Shown: in pieces, positions 1 through 6,171 of the stretch
Layout: every line of letters begins with the position of its first letter
Numbering within the stretch: position 1 is the stretch's first letter
Assembly: GCA_021156265.1 (NCBI GenBank)
Contig: JAJNBR010000130.1
Span: 1 to 7,645, forward strand
Direction: 5' to 3'
Source of the DNA: Flavipsychrobacter sp.
GTDB lineage: Bacteria > Bacteroidota > Bacteroidia > Chitinophagales > Chitinophagaceae
DNA: 7,645 bases
The notes under the pieces: generated by a model
The model's input: only the letters and a program-made list of their open reading frames with translations
What the model was told of the DNA's origin: nothing
The model's database searches: none
Program-made: the position numbers and the translations under genes

Positions 1-1020
1 AATGTCGTTGAGTTCTTGTTTCAGCCAGTTGGCTATTTCCCAGTTCTCAACCGGGGGAAGCTCCATTTTCAGATCGTGGTAAGTAAGCTCTGATATCTGC
101 GAGATAGAAGCTGCCGTACCCGTACCGAATGCTTCGCGCAGCTGGCCGTTCTTGTATGCTTCTACTATTTCGTCGATGCTCAGCGGACGCTCTTCTACCG
201 TGATACCTTTTTCGCGAAGCACGGTAATGGCGCTGTCGCGGGTAACACCTTCAAGGATGGTCTCGCTGGTTTCCGGCGTGATCACTTTGTCGCCGATCAC
301 GAAGAATACGTTCATGGTACCTATCTCCTGCACATATTTATGGTGCAATCCGTCGGTCCAAAGTATCTGGTCGTAGCCCATTTTCCTGATCTCCTGTGTA
401 GGATACATGCTGGCGCCGTAGTTGCCTGCGGCTTTGGTAAAACCAATACCGCCGGGGAAGGCACGAACATAACGATCCTGGATATAGATAGATACCGGCT
501 TTGAATAGTAAGGACCGGCAGGACTTGTTATAATGATAAAAGTGAATTTCTCAGCGGGTTTTACACCGATGAATTCGTCCGTAGCGATCATGAACGGACG
601 CAAATACAGCGAAGTGTTCTCCCCTGTCGGTATCCAGTTGCGATCGAGGTCTACCAGCTGGCGCATACCGTCGATGAACAGTTCTTCAGGTATTTCGGGC
701 ATAGCCATACGTACCGCAGAACGGTTGAAACGCCTCCAGTTGTCCTGCGGACGGAAGATGGTCGGGTTGCCTTCCTGGTCTTTATATGCTTTAACGCCTT
801 CGAAAATAGCCTGGCCATAGTGCATGAACGTTGTAGCCGGGCTCAGGCTGAGGTCGCCAAAAGGCACGATCTCGGCAGGAAGCCATTCGCCATTTTCGTA
901 ATGTGCAACCAGCATGTGGTCTGCATACAGCTTTCCAAACTGGATATTTGACGGATCAAGCTGATGTATGCGGCTTTTTTCTACTTTGTGCACGGTTATA
1001 TCCATAACGGAAACGCTCAT
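1..1020 (-). CDS. ilvE: Branched-chain amino acid aminotransferase (3' end beyond window)
   Basis: PLP-dependent class IV (fold-type IV) aminotransferase that interconverts Leu, Ile and Val with their 2-oxo acids using 2-oxoglutarate/glutamate; cytoplasmic. Reading the minus strand from ATG at 1020-1018 gives 340 uninterrupted codons up to the window edge. Visible family marks are FEGVKAYK (residues 73-80), GGIGFTKAAGNYGAS with the expected PLP-binding lysine at residue 196, QEIGTMNVFF (231-240) and the phosphate-binding GTGTAAS (299-305). The sequence resembles the longer BCAT type of about 355 residues, so perhaps 10-20 residues are missing. A second in-frame ATG lies at 1005-1003; both starts precede the conserved part, and I keep the first because it is close to the upstream promoter. 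No Shine-Dalgarno sequence is seen, as is common in Bacteroidota. It is transcribed divergently from the psi-like/recQ pair, and no other ilv/leu gene is in view. Identity is secure. Confidence 0.95.
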   Translation of the reverse strand, partial: MSVSVMDITVHKVEKSRIHQLDPSNIQFGKLYADHMLVAHYENGEWLPAEIVPFGDLSLSPATTFMHYGQAIFEGVKAYKDQEGNPTIFRPQDNWRRFNRSAVRMAMPEIPEELFIDGMRQLVDLDRNWIPTGENTSLYLRPFMIATDEFIGVKPAEKFTFIIITSPAGPYYSKPVSIYIQDRYVRAFPGGIGFTKAAGNYGASMYPTQEIRKMGYDQILWTDGLHHKYVQEIGTMNVFFVIGDKVITPETSETILEGVTRDSAITVLREKGITVEERPLSIDEIVEAYKNGQLREAFGTGTAASISQISELTYHDLKMELPPVENWEIANWLKQELNDI

Positions 1021-1063
1021 GTCTGATAATTAAAACGGACGCTAAAAAAGGATTAATTTCGTG

Positions 1064-1095
1064 CAAAGAAACGAAAAATCCCTAAGCCCTGCAAA
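1064..1095 (-). promoter_or_regulatory. Candidate Bacteroidota-type promoter of ilvE
   Basis: On the minus strand a TTTG (-33-like element, plus-strand CAAA at 1092-1095) is followed after 20 bases by TTTCTTTG (plus-strand 1064-1071), which matches the Bacteroidota -7 consensus TAnnTTTG at all fixed positions except the second. The spacing agrees with the usual 19-21. Transcription would begin near 1058-1060, giving a leader of about 40 nt. Support comes only from motif and position. Confidence 0.5.
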
Positions 1096-1110
1096 TCAAT
1101 ACGATGCAGG
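1088..1110. other. Inverted repeat overlapping the ilvE -33 element
   Basis: CCTGCA (1088-1093) and TGCAGG (1105-1110) form a perfect 6-bp dyad around an 11-base centre. The left half overlaps the candidate -33 element of ilvE, and the right half lies 12 bases before the start codon of the plus-strand gene. The geometry would suit an operator acting on the divergent promoters, but a 6-bp dyad can arise by chance and no regulator is known. Confidence 0.25.
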
Positions 1111-1122
1111 CACAGCCTAGTT

Positions 1123-1590
1123 ATGACCGATTTTCCGAATATCATTGAATCCAAAATAATCAGCAGGGAATTTGACGCCCTTTGGGAAGAGCTTCAGTTA
1201 CCGGGAACCATCAACGAACAGGCCACGACCCTGGTGATCTGCTCGGCATATACAATAGGTGGACCCGAGGAGGCGCAGCTGCGCAAAATGATGCAGGCAT
1301 GTAAGCTGGCGGAGACAGATTACAACATTGTTCAAACTGAAGAAGGAAAACCCATAGCCTGGCACCAGCTGAGAGACAAGCTGCAACCCAAATACGTGCT
1401 GCTGTTAGGTCTGCACCCGCAGCAACTGGGCATTTCTGCCCTCTTTCACCTGTATGCCCCCACCCGCTTCAACGATACTGTCTGGATATGCGGACCATCG
1501 CTGCAGGATATGGAAATCCAGCCCGATGCTAAAAAACAGCTCTGGGTAAATGGCCTGAAGCCGGTATTTGTAGACACCACCACAAACTAA
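1123..1590 (+). CDS. Putative DNA polymerase III psi (HolD)-like protein
   Basis: Small acidic-to-neutral soluble protein of 155 residues with no signal peptide or membrane segment. I do not recognise a confirmed family name. Its layout follows enterobacterial HolD, the psi subunit of the clamp loader: a beta strand TTLVICSAY (35-43), an amphipathic helix EEAQLRKMMQACKLAETDY (49-67), a second hydrophobic strand YVLLLGLHP (91-99), and a C-terminal GPSLQDMEIQPDAKKQLW (124-141) closely matching the E. coli psi pattern SPALTDL-x-ANPTARAALW, then a short tail with a final Phe. Length is also close (E. coli psi, 137). The comparison is from memory of one family member, so the call is an inference; any alpha/beta protein of this size could mimic part of it. 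The gene ends 4 bp before recQ and is almost certainly cotranscribed with it. The start ATG at 1123 has no Shine-Dalgarno sequence and no strong promoter match. Confidence 0.5.
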   Translation: MTDFPNIIESKIISREFDALWEELQLPGTINEQATTLVICSAYTIGGPEEAQLRKMMQACKLAETDYNIVQTEEGKPIAWHQLRDKLQPKYVLLLGLHPQQLGISALFHLYAPTRFNDTVWICGPSLQDMEIQPDAKKQLWVNGLKPVFVDTTTN

Positions 1591-1594
1591 CTGC

Positions 1595-3499
1595 TTGCCT
1601 GCAGCACAACAAATATTAAAGCAATACTGGGGTTACCACGATTTCAGGCCGCTGCAGGGCGAGATCATACAATCGATACTTAACAAACGTGACACACTTG
1701 CGCTGTTGCCTACCGGCGCAGGAAAATCGCTGTGCTACCAGGTGCCGGCACTGATGCAGGAGGGTTTCTGTCTTGTTGTTTCACCGCTGATAGCGCTGAT
1801 GAAAGACCAGGTAGAGCGCCTGAATGAAATGGACATTCGCGCGGAATGTATACATGCAGGCATGCACTACATGGATGTAAAGCGTGTACTGGAAAACATG
1901 TTGCACGGGCCATACAAGCTGCTCTATGTTTCGCCGGAAAGACTACAAACAGAATTATTCAAAGAATACCTGCCCTCGTTCAACATCAGCTTTGTAGCTG
2001 TTGACGAGGCGCACTGCATATCACAATGGGGCCATGATTTCAGACCCGACTACCTTAAGATAGCTACGCTGAGGAAAGTGTTTGGCGTGCCTGTACTCGC
2101 ATTAACGGCCACGGCTACGCCGGAGGTTGAAAAGGATATTGTGAAGCAACTACAGCTATCATCACCTGCGGTCTTTACGCAAAGTTTTGAACGCAGCAAT
2201 ATCTTCTATGATGTAAGGTATTCGGAGAACAGGAATAACGACGTGCTCGAATCCTTACAGCAGCACGATGGCTGCAGCATAGTGTACTGCCGCAGCCGCA
2301 AATCCACTGAAGCGCTTGCAAAATTCCTTATCCAGCATAATATCGCAGCTACAGCATACCATGCCGGTATGCCAAAAGAAAAGCGTGAAGAAGCACAGCA
2401 AGCCTGGATGCGGAATGAATCGCGCGTAATGGTGGCGACCACTGCCTTCGGCATGGGTATCGACAAAGCCGATGTTCGTTCGGTGATACACTACGATATC
2501 CCGGAGCACCTCGAGGCGTATTACCAGGAGTCGGGCCGTGCGGGCCGGGATGGCAATACTTCAGTCTCGCTGCTGCTATTCAATAAAATGAATGTAAACA
2601 ACCTGAAGGACAGCGTGGAGCTACGCTTCCCGAAGGAAAACTACCTGCGACAGGTATACCAGTCGGTGGTTGAATATTTGCAAGTGGCCACCGGCACACA
2701 GCCGGACCGGTATTTTGATTTTGATCTCGCTGCATTCAGCAAATACTTCAAGCTGGAGGCAACTGCAGCATCGTACGCGCTGAAGCTATTGGAACAGGAA
2801 GGTTTGTGGACGCTCAGCGATGCGGTATTCAGTCCTGCAACGATCCAATTCACCTGCACACGCGAGGAGCTTGACCACGTAACATCAAGGTACCCGGAGA
2901 TAGCCACAGTTGTTACCAGCGTGCTGCGTCTATATGGAACGGTGTTCCTCTACCCTACGGCCATCAGGATCGGCGCTATTGCCAGACAGACAAGGCGCAG
3001 GCAGGAGGAAACCGATGCACTGCTAATGCAATTGCACCGCAATGGCATACTGGAATATAACAAACCGAAAGACGGGCCACAGCTATTCTTTCATCACTAC
3101 CGCGTAGACAGCCAGCACCTCATTATCAATGTGCAGCGAATAGCCACCCTCAGGCAACAACACCAGGCACGCGTAGATGCAATGATAGCCTACCTCGAAG
3201 CCGCAACTGCCTGTCGCACCCGGATGATGCTGGCCTATTTTGGCGAATACAGCAACCGCGATTGCGGGCATTGTGACCACTGTGCGGTGAAACAAGGACG
3301 ACAGCAAAAAGTAAATATAAAAGAACTAAAGGCGCGCAGCCTGCAACTGGCAGCCGAACCAGGGGCGGATGCCTTGCAGCAGATCTCGCAACAATTCCCC
3401 TTGGCAATAAGAGACGACGTGGCTGCGTTGATAAGAGAGCTGGTAGACGAGGGCGAGTTGAAAATGAACGCAAACGGCTCGGTGTATATAGCAAAATAG
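1595..3499 (+). CDS. recQ: ATP-dependent DNA helicase, RecQ family
   Basis: Superfamily 2 3'-5' DNA helicase acting in recombination and stalled-fork repair. Seen in order: motif 0 FRPLQ (17-21), Walker A LPTGAGKS (38-45, Lys44), DEAH box (137-140) running into the RecQ aromatic-rich loop HCISQWGHDFRPDY (140-153), and motif VI QESGRAGRDG (311-320). Four cysteines at 540, 557, 560 and 563 (C-x16-C-x2-C-x2-C) reproduce the spacing of the E. coli RecQ zinc site. They sit about 160 residues later than in E. coli, because roughly residues 345-515 are inserted between helicase lobe 2 and the zinc module; this insert looks winged-helix-like. After the zinc site only about 70 residues follow, and no HRDC domain is present. 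The start is TTG: the in-frame stop at 1571-1573 leaves no ATG upstream, and the next Met (residue 54) would remove Walker A. It lies 4 bp after the psi-like gene, suggesting translational coupling. Confidence 0.95.
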   Translation: MPAAQQILKQYWGYHDFRPLQGEIIQSILNKRDTLALLPTGAGKSLCYQVPALMQEGFCLVVSPLIALMKDQVERLNEMDIRAECIHAGMHYMDVKRVLENMLHGPYKLLYVSPERLQTELFKEYLPSFNISFVAVDEAHCISQWGHDFRPDYLKIATLRKVFGVPVLALTATATPEVEKDIVKQLQLSSPAVFTQSFERSNIFYDVRYSENRNNDVLESLQQHDGCSIVYCRSRKSTEALAKFLIQHNIAATAYHAGMPKEKREEAQQAWMRNESRVMVATTAFGMGIDKADVRSVIHYDIPEHLEAYYQESGRAGRDGNTSVSLLLFNKMNVNNLKDSVELRFPKENYLRQVYQSVVEYLQVATGTQPDRYFDFDLAAFSKYFKLEATAASYALKLLEQEGLWTLSDAVFSPATIQFTCTREELDHVTSRYPEIATVVTSVLRLYGTVFLYPTAIRIGAIARQTRRRQEETDALLMQLHRNGILEYNKPKDGPQLFFHHYRVDSQHLIINVQRIATLRQQHQARVDAMIAYLEAATACRTRMMLAYFGEYSNRDCGHCDHCAVKQGRQQKVNIKELKARSLQLAAEPGADALQQISQQFPLAIRDDVAALIRELVDEGELKMNANGSVYIAK

Positions 3500-3512
3500 C
3501 GCCGCCGTTTTA

Positions 3513-3520
3513 TACATTTG
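3513..3520 (+). promoter_or_regulatory. Candidate -7 element before the Gfo/Idh/MocA gene
   Basis: TACATTTG is an exact match to the Bacteroidota -7 consensus TAnnTTTG, 7 bases before the ATG at 3528 and 14 bases after the recQ stop. No convincing TTTG/TTG is seen at the expected -33 position, which would fall at the end of recQ. If used, transcription would start almost at the ATG, giving a very short or absent leader. Confidence 0.4.
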
Positions 3521-3527
3521 GGGCAAC

Positions 3528-4538
3528 ATGACTGAAAAGATACGTTTCGCTATAGTTGGTTTGGGCAATATAGGCAGGCGGCATGCAGAGCATATCCGGC
3601 AAAATCCGGCTACGGAGCTGGTGGCTGTATGCGACATAGACGAACAGAAAAAAAGCTACGCAGAAGAAATACCGTTTTATACCGGGCTTAAAGAAATGTT
3701 GCAGGCCGTGCAAGCCGATGTGCTTTGTGTGTGTACGCCCAACTACCTGCACGAAACGCATACTATCGAAGGACTGGAAGCAAGGCTGCATACAGTAGTA
3801 GAGAAGCCCATGGCCATCAGCGTGGCCGAATGCGAGCGCATGATAGCTACTGCTGAAAAAACGGGTAAGACCATATTTGCAGTGAAACAAAACAGGTACA
3901 ACCCCCCGGTGCAGGCCGTAAAGAAACTGATAACAGAAAACCAGCTGGGCGAGATCTATATGTTACAAGTAAACTGCTTCTGGAACCGGGGCGACGCTTA
4001 CTATGCCGAAAGCGACTGGCGCGGAACAAAGAACAAAGATGGCGGTTGCCTGTTCACCCAGTTCAGCCATTTTGTCGATATCCTGTATTACCTGAATGGT
4101 AAAGTGGAGAAAGTGGAAGGATGGATACACAATTTTGCTCACCAGCACAATACCGAAGTAGAAGATACGGGAAGCTTTGTGTTAAGGGGCGAGAACGGTA
4201 CTATTATCAATTTCAATTTTACTACCTGCTCTTATGAGAGCAATATGGAGGGCTCGATCACGATCTTTGCTGAAAAAGGCACGGTGAAGATAGGCGGCCA
4301 ATACCTGAATACGATAGAATACCAGAAGCTGGAAACGGCCAGGCTGCCCGAAATAAACATCAGCGCCAAGGCCAACAATTACGGATTGTACCAAGGCTCA
4401 ATGAGCAACCATGATAAAGTGATACAAAACGTAGTAGATGTATTACACCATGGGCAGGCAGTAATGACCAGTGCTGCCGAAGGCTGTGAAGTGGTACGTA
4501 TGATAGAGCAGATGTACGGCGGAGCGACAAAAGTGTAA
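3528..4538 (+). CDS. NAD(P)-dependent oxidoreductase, Gfo/Idh/MocA family
   Basis: Cytoplasmic dehydrogenase of the glucose-fructose oxidoreductase/inositol dehydrogenase family, 336 residues, the normal family length. The N-terminal Rossmann fold carries GLGNIG (11-16) and an acidic residue after strand 2 (Asp36), favouring NAD over NADP. The catalytic Lys is in VEKP (91-94, Lys93), preceded by TPNYLHETH (70-78). The C-terminal substrate domain has W-R-G-T (164-167), DGG (171-173) and QFSHFVD (178-184) with His181 and Asp184 as likely catalytic residues. The WRGT...DGG...H...D run and the EVEDT segment resemble WlbA/WbpB, which oxidise C3 of UDP-GlcNAc-derived uronic acids for surface polysaccharides. 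The usual partners (aminotransferase, acetyltransferase) are not next to it here, so the substrate stays open; an inositol or other sugar dehydrogenase is possible. Starts 28 bp after recQ, with its own promoter-like element. Confidence 0.88.
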   Translation: MTEKIRFAIVGLGNIGRRHAEHIRQNPATELVAVCDIDEQKKSYAEEIPFYTGLKEMLQAVQADVLCVCTPNYLHETHTIEGLEARLHTVVEKPMAISVAECERMIATAEKTGKTIFAVKQNRYNPPVQAVKKLITENQLGEIYMLQVNCFWNRGDAYYAESDWRGTKNKDGGCLFTQFSHFVDILYYLNGKVEKVEGWIHNFAHQHNTEVEDTGSFVLRGENGTIINFNFTTCSYESNMEGSITIFAEKGTVKIGGQYLNTIEYQKLETARLPEINISAKANNYGLYQGSMSNHDKVIQNVVDVLHHGQAVMTSAAEGCEVVRMIEQMYGGATKV

Positions 4539-4604
4539 CTCTATTGTGTTACTGCACCTTCATCTTTCCTTTCAAAAATACTTCTCAGTATCCTGATCAG
4601 TAAG

Positions 4605-4627
4605 GCCTTAAAAAAGCTTTTTAAGGC
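4605..4627 (+). terminator. Hairpin after the Gfo/Idh/MocA gene, possible terminator
   Basis: A perfect 10-bp stem with a 3-base loop: GCCTTAAAAA (4605-4614) pairs with TTTTTAAGGC (4618-4627). The lower part is GC-rich and the upper part is an A/T run. The T-run lies inside the stem and the stem is not followed by a clean T-tract, so it is not a textbook intrinsic terminator. Its place 67 bp after the dehydrogenase stop makes mRNA-end formation or stabilisation the simplest role. It would fold on either strand. Confidence 0.4.
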
Positions 4628-4757
4628 TGATTCTCTCCTGCGCTTCGTCGGGGTCATACAAAAAAACATTTGATTAAGTAAACAATGCACTCTGTTCTTA
4701 TCGGCTTATCTCGGTGTTGTTCACCAATCCGGCTTCAAATATAATTTGCCGGTTTTA

Positions 4758-4781
4758 AACAATTGTTAATCTCATTAACAA
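4758..4781. other. Overlapping AT-rich palindromes upstream of the cupin gene
   Basis: AACAATTGTT (4758-4767) is a perfect palindrome. It overlaps TTGTTAAT-CTC-ATTAACAA (4763-4781), a perfect 8-bp inverted repeat with a 3-base centre. The two can form only one at a time as hairpins, or could be protein-binding sites. They lie about 80 bp before the cupin ATG. AT-rich DNA yields dyads easily, so the functional reading is inference. Confidence 0.35.
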
Positions 4782-4859
4782 ATCGACATTTAATTGTTTT
4801 TTAATATCGGGCCGCAAATGGAACAATATTTATACGAATAGATCAGTAAAACGGTTTTT

Positions 4860-5294
4860 ATGGAAATAAAACACAACGATTCAACCATCAACCGCCCATG
4901 GGGCGAACGCCCGATAGATGCGCCTGTGGTACCGGTTGATCTGCACGCCTTTACCGAGCAACTGATGCTGGAAGAAGCGTGGCAGAAAAACGAACGCAAT
5001 TCAATTACCGTTTTTAAAACTGACCAGCTCACCGTAGTACTGATGGCATTGCACGCCGGCACCGAAACTACACCTGCCACGGTTGATGGCACAGGAGTGA
5101 TGAATCTGCAGGTGCTGGATGGCAGCATCAGATTCTCGGCAGGGAGCGATGTTCTTGAGCTTACCCGCGGGCAGATGGTGATGCTGCACGAGCATATTCC
5201 TTTTACTATAAATGCCAACCAGGAGTCTGTTTGCCTGCTGACGATGACGCGGGAAAACAATAGCAATAAAGACATACCTTCGCCACTTCATTAA
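4860..5294 (+). CDS. Small cupin-fold protein with degenerate metal site
   Basis: Soluble protein of 144 residues, probably cytoplasmic. The second half reads as a single beta-barrel cupin: motif 1 region LHAGTETTPATVDGTG (64-79) leading to NLQVLDGSIRF (82-92), and motif 2 region LTRGQMVMLHEHIPFTINA (101-119). The glycines and the IP turn of the fold are kept, but the His/Glu ligands of motif 1 are absent and the usual motif 2 His after Pro is Phe115, so metal binding as in cupin dioxygenases or isomerases is unlikely. The first half holds a conserved-looking RPxDAPVVPVDL segment (17-28). Related proteins are common in Bacteroidota but I know no defined function. It is 5 bp upstream of the S1-domain gene and is probably cotranscribed with it. 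The ATG start gives the full fold; there is no Shine-Dalgarno sequence. Confidence 0.75.
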   Translation: MEIKHNDSTINRPWGERPIDAPVVPVDLHAFTEQLMLEEAWQKNERNSITVFKTDQLTVVLMALHAGTETTPATVDGTGVMNLQVLDGSIRFSAGSDVLELTRGQMVMLHEHIPFTINANQESVCLLTMTRENNSNKDIPSPLH

Positions 5295-5299
5295 TTGTT

Positions 5300-6136
5300 A
5301 TGGCAGAAATTGGCAGGTATAACAACCTGAAGGTTATCAAAGAACTGGATTTTGGCGTGTACCTTGACGACGGAAAAGGGGAAGAGATACTGCTCCCGAA
5401 AAGATTTGTTCCGAAAGGTATTCAGGAGGGCGATGAGTTAGAAGTTTTCCTGTACCACGATTCGGAAAACCGCGTTATTGCTACTACGCAAAGACCTAAA
5501 GCCATAGTAGGTGAAATAGCCATGATGGAAGTGGTAGATACTACCAACCATGGCGCTTTCCTTGATTGGGGCTTGATGAAAGACCTGTTCGTTCCCTTGT
5601 CGCAGCAGGAGCTCAGGATGCAGAAAGGACAACATCACCTGGTGATGCTGTATATCGATGAGCAGACCGGACGTATCGCGGCAACTGCCCGTATTTCCCG
5701 TTTTTTAAGCAATCATGATCTTACAGTAAAAGAGATGGACCCGGTAGACCTGCTGGTTTATCAGCGGACGGATATTGGCTACAAAGTTATCATCAATAGC
5801 CGCCACCTTGGCGTGCTGCATTACAACGAAGTATTTCGCGACCTGGAAATAGGTGATAAGGAAACAGGCTTTGTTAAAACCATACGCGAGGACAATAAGA
5901 TAGACGTTGTACTGGGTGAACGAGGTTATAAAAAGGTAGAAGGAGAAGCAGAAAAAATATTGCGCCTGCTGAAAGAGAATGACGGCTACCTACCCTACCA
6001 TGATAAGTCGGACCCGGAGGACATTTATGATTTCTTCGGCATGAGTAAGAAGACGTTTAAAATGACCGTTGGCGCTTTGTATAAACAAAAACAGATAGAA
6101 CTTACCAAAACCGGTATCAAACTGGTTGAAGAATAA
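5300..6136 (+). CDS. cvfB: CvfB-like S1/winged-helix RNA-binding protein
   Basis: Cytoplasmic nucleic-acid-binding protein of 278 residues, resembling the CvfB/YitL family (about 280-300 residues), named from a Staphylococcus virulence regulator. Domains in order: an S1-like barrel (1-63, with FGVYLDDG at 18-25 and ILLPKRFVP at 30-38), a true S1 barrel (66-131, with HGAFLDWGLMKDLFVP at 84-99), a third S1-like barrel (about 147-206, with NSRHLGVLHYNEVF at 166-179), and a C-terminal winged helix (about 212-278). The last contains the family hallmarks PYHDKSDPEDI (232-242) and MSKKTFKMTVGALYK (248-262). All four domains look complete. In S. aureus the family binds RNA and affects expression of exoproteins; the role in Bacteroidota is unknown. 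It is second gene of the cupin operon and ends in a strong terminator. Confidence 0.9.
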   Translation: MAEIGRYNNLKVIKELDFGVYLDDGKGEEILLPKRFVPKGIQEGDELEVFLYHDSENRVIATTQRPKAIVGEIAMMEVVDTTNHGAFLDWGLMKDLFVPLSQQELRMQKGQHHLVMLYIDEQTGRIAATARISRFLSNHDLTVKEMDPVDLLVYQRTDIGYKVIINSRHLGVLHYNEVFRDLEIGDKETGFVKTIREDNKIDVVLGERGYKKVEGEAEKILRLLKENDGYLPYHDKSDPEDIYDFFGMSKKTFKMTVGALYKQKQIELTKTGIKLVEE

Positions 6137-6171
6137 AAAAAGGGATGCTATAACGCATCCCTTAATTTTTT
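6134..6171. terminator. Bidirectional intrinsic terminator between convergent genes
   Basis: A 9-bp perfect stem, AAGGGATGC (6140-6148) with GCATCCCTT (6155-6163), and a 6-base loop. It is flanked by an A-run on the left (6134-6141) and AATTTTTT on the right (6164-6171), so it gives a U-tract after the hairpin in both directions. It serves cvfB, whose stop codon is at 6134-6136, and the minus-strand hydrolase, whose last codons and stop (6148-6150) lie inside the hairpin. Confidence 0.92.

Larger units (their letters stand above)
4539..4859. other. Non-coding intergenic region with dyads
   Basis: This stretch of 321 bases has no credible gene; the longest ATG-started frame I followed on the plus strand is 19 codons (from 4685). 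It holds a strong hairpin (4605-4627), a small dyad ATACT-TCTC-AGTAT (4578-4591), AT-rich inverted repeats at 4758-4781, and a GATCAGTAA sequence present twice (4596-4604 and 4841-4849). ATAATTTG (4741-4748), with a TTG 21 bases before it, is a weak promoter candidate for the cupin operon and would give a leader of about 105 nt. Confidence 0.5.

Noticed and set aside
152..820. Plus-strand open frames (152-376 and 533-820) opposite ilvE
   Set aside because: They lie fully antisense to a clear aminotransferase and their products are Ser/Arg/Met-rich without recognisable motifs.
3150..3890. Minus-strand open frames opposite the end of recQ and the start of the dehydrogenase (up to 126 codons)
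   Set aside because: Both strands cannot plausibly code here; the plus-strand genes have full catalytic motifs and the antisense products have none.
4685..4744. 19-codon plus-strand frame in the intergenic region, a possible leader peptide
   Set aside because: Not rich in any regulatory amino acid, not tied to a terminator/antiterminator pair, and with no promoter match directly before it.
4790..5275. Minus-strand open frame of 161 codons covering the cupin gene
   Set aside because: It is longer than the cupin gene but is Ser/Cys-rich with no fold pattern, whereas the plus strand encodes a coherent cupin barrel closely spaced with cvfB.
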